Assembly: GCA_947494975.1 (NCBI GenBank)
Contig: CANLXA010000007.1
Location: 1-48,663, forward strand
Direction of reading: 5' to 3'
Source: an uncultured Roseicyclus sp.
GTDB lineage: Bacteria > Pseudomonadota > Alphaproteobacteria > Rhodobacterales > Rhodobacteraceae
Length of the DNA: 48,663 bases
The position numbers and the translations under genes are program-made. The notes beneath the pieces are model-generated. The model was not told the origin of the DNA and did not search any database. It saw only the letters and a list, made by a program, of their open reading frames with translations. Positions 7,929 to 16,029 of this stretch are shown here, one piece after another (position 1 is the first letter of the stretch; every line of letters begins with the position of its first letter).

Positions 7929-8767
7929 TCAGACGCCGATAACGGCCTCGTCTCTTGGCGCATCAAACGTCGTTTTGTGTCTCAAGATGCTCCACGCCAT
8001 CCGTGCCAGTTTATTCGCAAGCGCGACGGCAGCCTTGTTGCGATGCATGCGTTCTGCGGCGCGCGTAAGCCATTCGCCAAAACTGAAGTCTGGCCAACGG
8101 TGCGGTCGCATCATGATGATCTTCGCCGCCTGAACGAACAGCATCCTCAGATATCGACTGCCGCGTTTGGAGATACGCCCCAACACGGTTCGCCCGCCCG
8201 TGCTGTATTGCCTTGGAACCAATCCCACCCAAGCCGCAAAGTCGCGTCCGCGATCGAAGGCCTCTCCCTCACCAATCGCCGCCACCATCGCTGTTGAGAT
8301 CATCGGGCCAATGCCTGGTACGGTCATGACGGTAACGCAGTTCTCTTCGGTTCGGCTGATCTCTTCGATCTCTGCTGATACTTTCTCGATCCGGTCGTCC
8401 ATCCACATCCAGTCACCGTAAAGACCGATCAGGATCGACCGCATTCGTGGTGATATCTCTTCCTTGCGCTCTTCCAGGATCGTCTCGAAGGAGTTCTTTA
8501 GAGCGCGTAGCCCTTTGCGAACTGTTATCCCCTGCTCAATCAGGAACGCGCGGATCTGATTGATGGTCGCTGTACGGCGCGACACCAAACGCGACCTGAC
8601 CCGATGCAGTGCTTGAAGGTCGAGCTGTTCCTGGCTCTTCTCAGACACGGTTTGCAGGTTAGGCCGAAGCGCCGCCTCGGCTATTGCCTCCGCGTCGTTG
8701 TAGTCGTTCTTCTGACCTTTGCTGAAAGGCTTCACATAAATTGCCGGGATGATCCGGGGCTCTGCTC
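7929..8767 (-). pseudogene. IS110-family transposase lacking its N-terminus
   Basis: The minus-strand frame encodes the middle and C-terminal parts of an IS110/IS1111-type DEDD recombinase: VKPFSKGQKNDYNDAEAIAE, a central coiled-coil helix, then the IS116/IS110/IS902 domain with VPGIGPMISTAMVAAIG, DFAAWVGLVPRQYSTGG, LGRISKRGSRYLRMLFVQAA and the closing LARMAWSILR. The first ~100 residues, carrying the initial catalytic Asp, are missing; the frame runs straight into the end of the IS3 element at 8762-9999. The N-terminal piece is not found on the other side of that IS3, so this is a deletion rather than a simple insertion. The open frame continuing into IS3 sequence is a junction artefact. Confidence 0.85.
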
Positions 8768-8814
8768 TGCCCCCTGAAAACTGGATCGTTTTCAGCTGGA
8801 ATTTTCCGACTGTC

Positions 8815-9639
8815 TCACGATGACGGGCTGGTGACGCCATCGGGATAATGCATGGCGATCGGGACGTTGTATCCGATCGCGCTGTGGGGTCTGTCCTCGT
8901 TGTAGTGCCTGCGCCAATCCTCCAACTTTTCGCGGGCGTCGGCAAGGCTCATGAACCAGTGCGCGTTCAGACATTCCGCCCTGAGCTTGCTGTTGAACGC
9001 CTCGATGAACCCGTTGTCCGTGGGTTTCCCGGGCCGCGAGAAGTCGAGGGTGACGTCGTTGGCATAGGCCCAGAGATCGAGGTCGCGGGAGATGAACTCG
9101 CTGCCGTTGTCGACTCTGATGGTTCTGGGATAGCCGATCCGTTCACAGACCCGTTCGAGCGTTTGCACGACGTCTTCGCCGCGGTAGGAGAACCTGGGAT
9201 CGGCCGCCGGGCAGAACCGAGAATGGGTATCCACAATGGTCAGGATACGCAGCTTCTTGCCCAGGGCGAGCTGGTCGCGCACGAAGTCCATCGCCCAGAC
9301 ATCGTTCGGCCCGACGGCCTCCTGGCGGTCCTCCCGAAGCTTGGCCTTCACCCGGCGCTTCGGATGCTTGTTCCTAAGCTGCAGGCCCAACTCATTGTAA
9401 ATCCTGCGGGTCTTCTTCATGTTGATCACCCATCCCTCGCGTCGCAGCAGCACGTGGACGCGCCTGTAGCCATAACGCACGCGTGTCTCTGCGATCTCTT
9501 TGATCCGCCTCTCAATGGCAGCCTGGTCCGTCCGCCGGGACTTGTAGTGGTAGGTGGACGTGTCGAAGCGAATGGCCCCACAGGCTCTCCGGATCGACAC
9601 GCCCCAGTCCACGCACATCCCGGTGACGATCTCGCGCAA
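8815..9639 (-). CDS. IS3 transposase OrfB (DDE integrase domain)
   Basis: A 274-residue transposase subunit with an HTH_21-like start (YGYRRVHVLLRREGWVINMK) and an rve/integrase core. The DDE triad can be placed at DVWAMDFVRD (first Asp), IRVDNGSEF (second Asp) and FIEAFNSKLRAECLN (Glu), with the usual IS3 C-terminus (YNEDRPHSAIGY). It appears full length. In this family OrfB is normally made as an OrfAB fusion by -1 frameshifting at the end of orfA; the frames here are offset accordingly, although no textbook A6G slippery site was seen. It cuts and joins the element's inverted repeats. Confidence 0.9.
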   Translation of the reverse strand: MREIVTGMCVDWGVSIRRACGAIRFDTSTYHYKSRRTDQAAIERRIKEIAETRVRYGYRRVHVLLRREGWVINMKKTRRIYNELGLQLRNKHPKRRVKAKLREDRQEAVGPNDVWAMDFVRDQLALGKKLRILTIVDTHSRFCPAADPRFSYRGEDVVQTLERVCERIGYPRTIRVDNGSEFISRDLDLWAYANDVTLDFSRPGKPTDNGFIEAFNSKLRAECLNAHWFMSLADAREKLEDWRRHYNEDRPHSAIGYNVPIAMHYPDGVTSPSS

Positions 9640-9650
9640 ACGGCCAGGCT

Positions 9651-9917
9651 TCAGAGCTTTCGGCGAATGACGTCCTGAAGCATCTCCCGGTCCAGCGTCA
9701 GGTCGGCGACGATCTTCTTGAGCCGGTTGTTCTCGTCTTCGAGCGCCTTCAGCCTGCGCATCTCGTCCGGCAACAGGCCACCGTACTTCTTCTTCCAGTT
9801 GAAGTAGGTCGCCTGGCTGATCCCGGCTTTGCGGCAGATCTCCGCGACCGGTGTCCCCTGCTCGCCCTGCTTCAGAATGAACGCCTTCTGCGCTTCGGTA
9901 AACTTCGATGCTTTCAT
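9651..9917 (-). CDS. IS3 OrfA (helix-turn-helix and leucine zipper)
   Basis: An 88-residue protein starting MKASKFTEAQKAFILKQGEQ, with a helix-turn-helix (VAEICRKAGISQATYFNWKKKY) and a C-terminal leucine-zipper-like segment (LKALEDENNRLKKIVADLTL) ending MLQDVIRRKL. It binds the inverted repeats and forms the N-terminal part of the OrfAB transposase. It is intact and ends 11 bases before the annotated OrfB start, with OrfB in another frame. The ATG at 9917 follows an AGAGGAG-like site on the minus strand (around 9928-9934). Confidence 0.9.
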   Translation of the reverse strand: MKASKFTEAQKAFILKQGEQGTPVAEICRKAGISQATYFNWKKKYGGLLPDEMRRLKALEDENNRLKKIVADLTLDREMLQDVIRRKL

Positions 9918-10017
9918 GCGATTCCGCTCCTCTCCCAGCCAGGGAAATCTAGCGGAAAACTCCAGCTGAAAACGATCCAGTTTTCAGGGGGCAGAGCAGT
10001 TGACCTAACAAAGGTGG

Positions 10018-10045
10018 ACTTCCAACCTAACTTCCTTTAACTTCC
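10018..10045 (+). promoter_or_regulatory. Three ACTTCC repeats in the dndB leader
   Basis: The hexamer ACTTCC occurs at 10018-10023, 10030-10035 and 10040-10045, starts 12 and 10 bases apart, which is about one helical turn. The ribosome-binding site AGGAGGG (10051-10057) and the dndB ATG (10062) follow at once. A TTGACC box at 10000-10005 could be a -35, but I see no well-spaced -10. In other species DndB represses the dnd operon, so these repeats are a reasonable candidate operator; this is an inference. Confidence 0.4.
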
Positions 10046-10061
10046 AAACAAGGAGGGCAGG

Positions 10062-11147
10062 ATGGCGAATGAGCTGACCTTTGAGGCAATCCGCGGAATA
10101 CAGTCTCGTACCGCGTACTATACTGTGATGGTACCACTAAAAATGGTCCCACGTTTGTTCATTTTCGACGGAGAAGAACTACCAGCAGATCTTCGCGCAC
10201 AACGGGTGTTGTCCCGATCGAGAGTCCCACAAATTGCACAATACCTTTCTGACAATTGGGACAACTACATTCTGTCATCGCTATGCGCCTCGGTCGATGG
10301 AGATCTCACTTTCAAGCCTGCGGCCAAAGATGGCGCACTTCGAAACGTCGGCACTCTCAGCTTTGCCATGCACGCCAGAATTGTTCTGAACGACGGGCAA
10401 CACCGTCGCGCAGCCATTGAGGATGCTATCAAGACCAAGCCTGCGCTTGAGAATGAAACGATCTCGGTCGTCATTTTTGCTGACCGCGGGCTCGAACGCA
10501 GTCAACAGATGTTCGCTGATCTGAATATGAACGCGGTGCGCCCATCGAACTCGCTCAATATTCTGTACGACAAGCGTGACCCGCTTGCCGGGCTGTCAGT
10601 CGAGGTCTTTCGGCGTGTGCCATTCTTGACGAGGTTCCTGGAACTCGAAAAGAAATCGATCTCCAATCGTGCCCCAAAGCTTTACACGCTTTCGAGCCTT
10701 AAGCAGGCCCACACCTGGATGGTCGGCCCTGAGTGCGACCGATTTGGCGAGAACTCCTTCGGTCTGGCAATTCAATTTTGGTCCGAGTTGTATGACGTAA
10801 TGGATGATTGGAAGAGGCTCGATGGGGGCAGCTTAACTGCAGCCGACCTGAGACAGAATACTGTGCACGCGCATGGTGTGCTGCTCCAAGCCTTTGGCGT
10901 TCTTGGCGGCTCGCTCCTGGAAACCTTCCCTGACACGTGGCGCGAAAATCTAAAGCTTCTGTCTTCGTTGGATTGGTCGCGGCGCAATGCCGATCTCTGG
11001 GAAGGTCGAGTAATGAACGATACACGCATGAATGGGCAACGCAGGAGCGTGCTCCTTGGTGCCGCCGTTCTGTTTGAGACGGTAGGATTGCCTTTGGAGC
11101 CACGCATGGAAGCAGCCATTGAAGCACAATCAATGATAGCAGCATGA
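10062..11147 (+). CDS. dndB: DNA sulfur modification protein DndB (regulator, DGQHR domain)
   Basis: A 361-residue protein with the defining DGQHR motif (LNDGQHRRAAIEDA, residues 110-119) and a conserved MFADLNMNAVRPS block at about 148-160. Members of this family are not required for phosphorothioate chemistry but limit its frequency and act as transcriptional regulators of dnd genes. The start is fixed by AGGAGGG five bases upstream. It overlaps dndC by four bases (ATGA), so the two are translationally coupled. The leader is short and lies directly against the IS3 end, so the native promoter may have been replaced or lost. Confidence 0.93.
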   Translation: MANELTFEAIRGIQSRTAYYTVMVPLKMVPRLFIFDGEELPADLRAQRVLSRSRVPQIAQYLSDNWDNYILSSLCASVDGDLTFKPAAKDGALRNVGTLSFAMHARIVLNDGQHRRAAIEDAIKTKPALENETISVVIFADRGLERSQQMFADLNMNAVRPSNSLNILYDKRDPLAGLSVEVFRRVPFLTRFLELEKKSISNRAPKLYTLSSLKQAHTWMVGPECDRFGENSFGLAIQFWSELYDVMDDWKRLDGGSLTAADLRQNTVHAHGVLLQAFGVLGGSLLETFPDTWRENLKLLSSLDWSRRNADLWEGRVMNDTRMNGQRRSVLLGAAVLFETVGLPLEPRMEAAIEAQSMIAA

Positions 11148-12565
11148 CGAAGCCAAGTTCATTAGATGAGCACCCCGGCCCGCTCACATTCGATGCGTTG
11201 GAGGAGCGCGTTCGCGTCGCTTATGGTAGCGACAACCGTCCTTGGGTCATCGGCTACAGCGGCGGAAAGGATTCAACCTGCGCATTGCAGATGATTTGGC
11301 GCGCGTTGAGCGCCCTGCCCGCCGACGAACGAAGAAAACCTATCTATGTTCTGAGTTCTGACACCTTGGTCGAAACGCCTGTCATCGTTGACTACATTGA
11401 CGGCGCGCTTGAACAGATTAACCGGGCAGCTGTCGAACAAGGCATGCCGATTACGGCTCACAAGGTTGTTCCGGATGTAAAGGACAGCTTTTGGGTCAAC
11501 CTCATTGGTCGTGGATATCCAGCCCCATCCCGGCGCTTTAGATGGTGCACGGAGCGACTGAAGATCGACCCGGCCAATGCATTTATCAAAGAACGTGTCG
11601 CCGAGTTTGGCGAGGTCGTCATGGTGCTTGGAGTACGCAGTGCCGAAAGCGCCACACGTGCACAAGTGATGGCGCTCCACCGGCTGAAGGGCGGTTTGTT
11701 CTCACGCCATTCGTCTCTCTTGGGTGCGTTCGTATTCACACCGATTGAAGCCCTCTCCGTCGACGATGTTTGGGACTATGTATTGCAAACGCAGTCTCCA
11801 TGGGGTGCAGACAACCGACAACTACTGAAAATGTACCGAAACGCTCAAGCTGGCGAATGCCCCTTGGTCGTGGATAAGAACACTGAGAGCTGTGGGAACT
11901 CTCGCTTCGGATGCTGGGTCTGTACCGTTGTGACAAAAGACAAAGCGATGGAAGCCATGGTCGACAACGGTGAAGAGTGGCTGGAGCCATTGTTGGATGT
12001 GCGAGATTTTCTCGCCGATACACTCGACCCCGATCGCAAAAAGGTTGTGCGCGACTATCGACGGAGGACGGGTCAAGTCACCGTCAATCGCTCCGGAGAC
12101 GGTCTCATACCAGGGCCCTACAAGCTTGAGTTTCGAAGGGAAGTGTTGACGCGCCTCTTACTCGCGCAAAAGGAAGCGGCGAGTTTGGTAAACGATGAGC
12201 CCCCTCCAACACTGATCCATGAAGTGGAGCTTCATGAGATCCAACATATTTGGAGACGCGAGTCTGGTGATTGGGAAAACACTGTCTACCAAACTGTGCG
12301 CGACGTTCTTGGGCTGGAGCTCACGGCGCCGGATGTCGATGATTTTGAGTTTTCCGCAAGCGACGGGGACATCTTGCGGAGGGTTTGCGAGCAGCACGAC
12401 CTGTCATTGCAGATGATGAGCGAACTCTTGGATGCCGAAAGATCAGTTCAAGGTCTACGACGGAGAGCAAGCATTCACACGTGGATTGCGAGCATCCTTG
12501 AAAAGGAGTGGCGCGGCGAAGAGGAAGTGTTGGCAGATGTACTTGAAGAGGAATCTTTCAAATGA
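11144..12565 (+). CDS. dndC: DndC, PAPS-reductase-like ATP pyrophosphatase of phosphorothioation
   Basis: A 473-residue protein with the PP-loop SGGKDST at residues 39-45, typical of the PAPS reductase/ATP-pyrophosphatase family, and RRFRWCTERLK further on. A cysteine cluster (GECPLV, ESCGNS, FGCWVC) matches the iron-sulfur site of DndC. The enzyme activates the DNA backbone with ATP so that sulfur supplied through DndA can replace a non-bridging oxygen. It overlaps dndB by four bases and dndD by four bases. The length is typical of the family and all key residues are present. Confidence 0.95.
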   Translation: MTKPSSLDEHPGPLTFDALEERVRVAYGSDNRPWVIGYSGGKDSTCALQMIWRALSALPADERRKPIYVLSSDTLVETPVIVDYIDGALEQINRAAVEQGMPITAHKVVPDVKDSFWVNLIGRGYPAPSRRFRWCTERLKIDPANAFIKERVAEFGEVVMVLGVRSAESATRAQVMALHRLKGGLFSRHSSLLGAFVFTPIEALSVDDVWDYVLQTQSPWGADNRQLLKMYRNAQAGECPLVVDKNTESCGNSRFGCWVCTVVTKDKAMEAMVDNGEEWLEPLLDVRDFLADTLDPDRKKVVRDYRRRTGQVTVNRSGDGLIPGPYKLEFRREVLTRLLLAQKEAASLVNDEPPPTLIHEVELHEIQHIWRRESGDWENTVYQTVRDVLGLELTAPDVDDFEFSASDGDILRRVCEQHDLSLQMMSELLDAERSVQGLRRRASIHTWIASILEKEWRGEEEVLADVLEEESFK

Positions 12566-14490
12566 GGTTCCTCGAAATTGTTCTTGAAAACGTCGGCCTT
12601 TATTCCGGTCGCCATGCGTTTGATCTCACGACCAGACCCGGTGATGGAAGCAACGTCGTTACCATCTTGGGACACAATGGAGGCGGAAAGACCACTTTCT
12701 TGGACGCCATTAGGTTGGCATTATATGGCCGCAAGGCACTCGGGCCCAGAACGGCACAATCAACATATGACGATCACCTCCTCCGGAAGATCAGCGCCAC
12801 CGCATCCTCGCGCGAAGCATCCATAACGCTGTCATTTGTAAGGGGTGAAGGCGGTCAAGAAATCGAGTACTCGGTCAAGAGAGCTTGGGCCTCACGCGGG
12901 AAGTCCGTTGTCGAGTCACTTGATCTAGTCCGTGAAGGTCGCCCAATCTCAGACTTAGAGCGCCCCGATTATGCGCATTATGTTGAAGAGCTCGTCCCTC
13001 CAGGTCTCTCACAACTTTTCTTTTTTGATGGGGAGAAGATTCAGGAGATCGCCGATGACGAAGGAAGCGTCGGTCTCCGGGACGCCATCCGATCGCTTCT
13101 CGGGTTGGACATCATAGATCAGCTTCAAACCGACCTTACGGTTTACACCAGCCGGCGAGTAGATCGACAAACCTTGGATGTTTTTGAGCGTCTGCTCGGG
13201 GAAAAGGCAGATTTGGAGGCTGAGTTGATGCGCCAACAGGAGGCGCGAGCAGAACTCCAAAGCAGCTGCGATCAAGCTGCGCGGCGTGTTGAACGGGCTG
13301 AAACCGCATATCGGGGCGAAGGCGGCGAGCACGCACGATCTCGCGAAGAGGTGCTAATCCAGATCCGATCAGCTGAGGACGAATATGCAGACCTCGGGCT
13401 TCAATTGAAGCGGATGGCAAACGATCTCCTTCCGCTTTCCTTGGCTCCGACCACAGTTCAACTGCTTCAACAGGCCGCTACGCGCACACTGGAGGCCGGA
13501 GGTTTCACTGCAATCAAACGGTTCATCGACACTTTTGAGCAGAGAGAGAGAGTTGGTGAGATTTGGACTGAGCAACACTTTGAAGAACTACGGGCTGGCA
13601 TAGAAACTGAAACATCTGGTTCCGCCCGATACATCTTTGCAGAGCCTGATTGGATCCTGCGCCGGATCGATGCCCTCTCCTCTGAACGCAAGACCGACGC
13701 AGCACAGCTTGCGAAACGCTTCGACAAAGCGCGTGAACGTAGAGCGAAACTCAAACTTGCGCTCGAAGGGTTCGATTCCGGACAGGCCGAAGCAGCACTT
13801 ACGAACCTCAAGGAAGCGGAGCGCAAACTCGGTGCATTAGACCGTGATCTACAGCTGTCCGATGAAGGATTGGAACGTTTGCTGCGAGAGCTTGAAGCGA
13901 TCGAGCGGCGGTTCAAGTCCGAGGAAACTGCTCTGAAGCGACTTGCACAGGAGTCGCGCGGCGCCGATCTGGCGGTTCGTGCTCAGGGTGCACTTGCGAT
14001 TTTTGGGGCCGAGTTGTTGAAGGATCGCGTGGTCCGTTTGGAAACCGAGTTCGTCCAGTGTTTCAATCGCCTAAGCAGGAAAAAGACGCTGGTCTCCAGC
14101 GTTCGAATTGATCCAGCTGATTTTAGTGTGACTTTGATTGGTAGCGATGGCGTAGAAATCGAAAAGAACGGTCTTTCAGCCGGTGAGCGACAGATTTACG
14201 CGATTTCGATGCTTTGGGCATTGGGAAAGACGAGCGGTCGCCAACTGCCCATCGTGATCGACACACCTTTTTCGCGGCTCGATCTAAGCCACAGAAAGGC
14301 GATCGTTCAGGACTATCTGCCATCTGCCAGCCATCAGGTGATTTTGCTGTGCACGGACACAGAGATGACACCTGCGCTGGCCGATCATCTATCGCCACAC
14401 ATAGCTCGCACATACCGACTTGAAGCCACGTCTGAGGCCAGAAGCACGACGTTGTTCCCTGTGAGCAGCCTGTCCGAGGAGCTTGTCTGA
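12562..14490 (+). CDS. dndD: DndD, SMC/RecF-like ATPase of phosphorothioation
   Basis: A 642-residue ABC-type ATPase. The Walker A is GHNGGGKTT (37-45), followed by FLDAIRLALYGRK. LFFFDGEKIQEIAD at about 153-166 is the DndD family hallmark. A long coiled coil spans about 200-480. The signature LSAGERQ lies near 536-542 and the Walker B/D-loop PIVIDTPFSRLD shortly after. No clear CxxC zinc hook is visible. In Dnd systems it hydrolyses ATP to open or nick the target so that DndC/DndE can act. It overlaps dndC by four bases, and its last base is the first base of dndE. Confidence 0.95.
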   Translation: MRFLEIVLENVGLYSGRHAFDLTTRPGDGSNVVTILGHNGGGKTTFLDAIRLALYGRKALGPRTAQSTYDDHLLRKISATASSREASITLSFVRGEGGQEIEYSVKRAWASRGKSVVESLDLVREGRPISDLERPDYAHYVEELVPPGLSQLFFFDGEKIQEIADDEGSVGLRDAIRSLLGLDIIDQLQTDLTVYTSRRVDRQTLDVFERLLGEKADLEAELMRQQEARAELQSSCDQAARRVERAETAYRGEGGEHARSREEVLIQIRSAEDEYADLGLQLKRMANDLLPLSLAPTTVQLLQQAATRTLEAGGFTAIKRFIDTFEQRERVGEIWTEQHFEELRAGIETETSGSARYIFAEPDWILRRIDALSSERKTDAAQLAKRFDKARERRAKLKLALEGFDSGQAEAALTNLKEAERKLGALDRDLQLSDEGLERLLRELEAIERRFKSEETALKRLAQESRGADLAVRAQGALAIFGAELLKDRVVRLETEFVQCFNRLSRKKTLVSSVRIDPADFSVTLIGSDGVEIEKNGLSAGERQIYAISMLWALGKTSGRQLPIVIDTPFSRLDLSHRKAIVQDYLPSASHQVILLCTDTEMTPALADHLSPHIARTYRLEATSEARSTTLFPVSSLSEELV

Positions 14491-14867
14491 TGCATTTCAC
14501 GAAACTTCGGGTGTCGTCTGAGACGACGGGTCGGCTTCGGATGTTGCAGCAACGATCGGGACTCACCCCGAACCTATTGTGCCGTATGGGACTAATGTCG
14601 TCTTTGGAATCGGGCTCGGTTAGCGAAATGGAACCCCCGGAAGAAAACGGGCAAGAGTTCAACGCCTACACATTATTTGGGTCCGACCAACCCATATTTC
14701 TATCGATGCTTGCCTTGGTTGAGACCCAGAAGGGCTCCGAGGACTTTGATGAAGAGACGCTTCTGAGGCAGTTGAGATGTCATATCGACCGTGGCGTTGG
14801 TCAAATCGCTATCCGGATAGTCTCACCGAGCGATGCCGCTCGCCTTTTAGCTGGGCAGGCAGCGTGA
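14490..14867 (+). CDS. dndE: DndE, small DNA-binding phosphorothioation protein
   Basis: A 125-residue protein beginning MHFTKLRVSSETTGRLRMLQ, the typical DndE N-terminus, followed by RSGLTPNLLCRMGLMSSLE. DndE is a ribbon-helix-helix-like nicked-DNA-binding or nicking component that works with DndC and DndD. The start codon shares one base with the dndD stop (TGATG) and its stop overlaps the dndA GTG start (GTGA), which fixes both ends. Length and order agree with known dnd operons. Confidence 0.93.
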   Translation: MHFTKLRVSSETTGRLRMLQQRSGLTPNLLCRMGLMSSLESGSVSEMEPPEENGQEFNAYTLFGSDQPIFLSMLALVETQKGSEDFDEETLLRQLRCHIDRGVGQIAIRIVSPSDAARLLAGQAA

Positions 14868-16027
14868 CACAGGCTCCCATTTATCTTGATCACAATGCTT
14901 CCACGCCAATGGACGCCGGTGTCATCGATCAAGTGGTTTGGGCAATGCGCGAGTTGCCGGGCAATCCATCCGCAGTCGATCACGTTGATGGCGCTGCCGC
15001 GGCGAATGCTGTTGAAACGGCCCGTGAAAAAGTAGCCTCAGGGATTGGCGCGCGCCCGGCGGACATTGTATTCGTGAGCGGAGCGACTGAGGCAAACAAT
15101 CTTGCCATCCAGGGCGCGTTGCGCGCTCAAAGTAAGAAAGGCCGCACCCGCCTGATTACTGTGGCCACGGAGCACCCTTCTGTTCTTACTCCGGTGGCGG
15201 CCGCGCATGAGTGTATTGTCCTGTCCGTAGACGAGGAAGGGCGGGTCGATCTTGGCCAACTTGAGGAGAAGATCACCAGCGAGACAGCGCTCGTCACTTG
15301 TATGGCTGCAAACAATGAAACGGGAGTGCGCCACCCAATCACGGAGATTGGAAAGCTTTGCGAACAACACGGCGTTCTCTTTCACACGGATTTGACGCAA
15401 CTGATCGCATACGGTGAGATCGACGTTCTACAATCAGGCATCCACCTCGCCAGCCTTTCGGGACACAAGATGTACGGCCCAAAGGGGGTCGGCGCCCTCT
15501 ATTGTCGGCGGCGGCGACCGCATGTGAACCTGGAACCGATCCTTCTCGGGGGCGGTCATGAGCAGGGACTACGTTCGGGGACCTTGAACACGCCAGGAAT
15601 TGTGGGTTTGGGAGCGGCCTTTGATTTGCGACGCGAGCGCCTTCAAAGCGCAGGCGAGATTGGAGGGCTGAGAGACGCGTTGGAAAAAAGGCTGGTCGAA
15701 GACGCGGGCGCTCTCGTTAATGGTGGCGGAGCTCCGCGGTTACCCAATGCCCTGAATGTGAGTATTCCCTCAGTTGAGCCGCTTGCACTTATGCGGCGAC
15801 TATCAAGTGCCATCACATTTTCAAGCTCAAGTGCGTGCTCAACAAAGTCTGTCGAGGACTCGCACGTTCTGGAGGCCATGTATGGCGTCGGAACGGCGAG
15901 AACACGCGGTGCATTCCGATTGGGGTTAGGTTTTGGAACTACGCGAAAGGAAATTGAGCGCTCTGGCAATCTGCTCGTTGAGGCAGTGAGCGAAATCCGA
16001 AAAGCGCGATTGGGGAGTGCAGCTTAG
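14864..16027 (+). CDS. dndA: DndA cysteine desulfurase
   Basis: A 387-residue PLP-dependent cysteine desulfurase of the NifS/IscS class. Visible motifs are YLDHNASTPMD at the N-terminus, VSGATEANNLAIQG, the PLP-lysine region LSGHKMYGPKGVGALY, and the loop SSSACSTK carrying the catalytic cysteine. It releases sulfur from L-cysteine and passes it to DndC. I use GTG at 14864, which overlaps the dndE stop by four bases and puts YLDHNA at the normal position; longer in-frame starts would add a non-conserved tail inside dndE. In many genomes dndA is divergent or absent; here it is the last gene of the operon. Confidence 0.92.
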   Translation: MTQAPIYLDHNASTPMDAGVIDQVVWAMRELPGNPSAVDHVDGAAAANAVETAREKVASGIGARPADIVFVSGATEANNLAIQGALRAQSKKGRTRLITVATEHPSVLTPVAAAHECIVLSVDEEGRVDLGQLEEKITSETALVTCMAANNETGVRHPITEIGKLCEQHGVLFHTDLTQLIAYGEIDVLQSGIHLASLSGHKMYGPKGVGALYCRRRRPHVNLEPILLGGGHEQGLRSGTLNTPGIVGLGAAFDLRRERLQSAGEIGGLRDALEKRLVEDAGALVNGGGAPRLPNALNVSIPSVEPLALMRRLSSAITFSSSSACSTKSVEDSHVLEAMYGVGTARTRGAFRLGLGFGTTRKEIERSGNLLVEAVSEIRKARLGSAA

Positions 16028-16029
16028 GT

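Larger units (their letters stand above)
8762..9999 (-). mobile_element. Intact IS3-family insertion sequence
   Basis: About 1.24 kb bounded by near-perfect inverted repeats of about 45 bp. Both ends read inward CTGCTCTGCCCCCTGAAAAC, and the match continues through GGATCGTTTTCAGCTGGA with a single later mismatch. It carries orfA and orfB in the usual IS3 order on the minus strand. No target duplication is visible between the flanks (truncated IS110 on the left, the dndB leader on the right), which suggests a deletion or recombination at one end after insertion. Its right end is only 62 bases before the dndB start codon. Confidence 0.9.

Noticed and set aside
14953-14966. GTTGCCGGGCAATC inside dndA resembles the other element end
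   Set aside because: It encodes ordinary conserved cysteine desulfurase residues (LPGNPS), and no CCCCTCTC-type end lies near.
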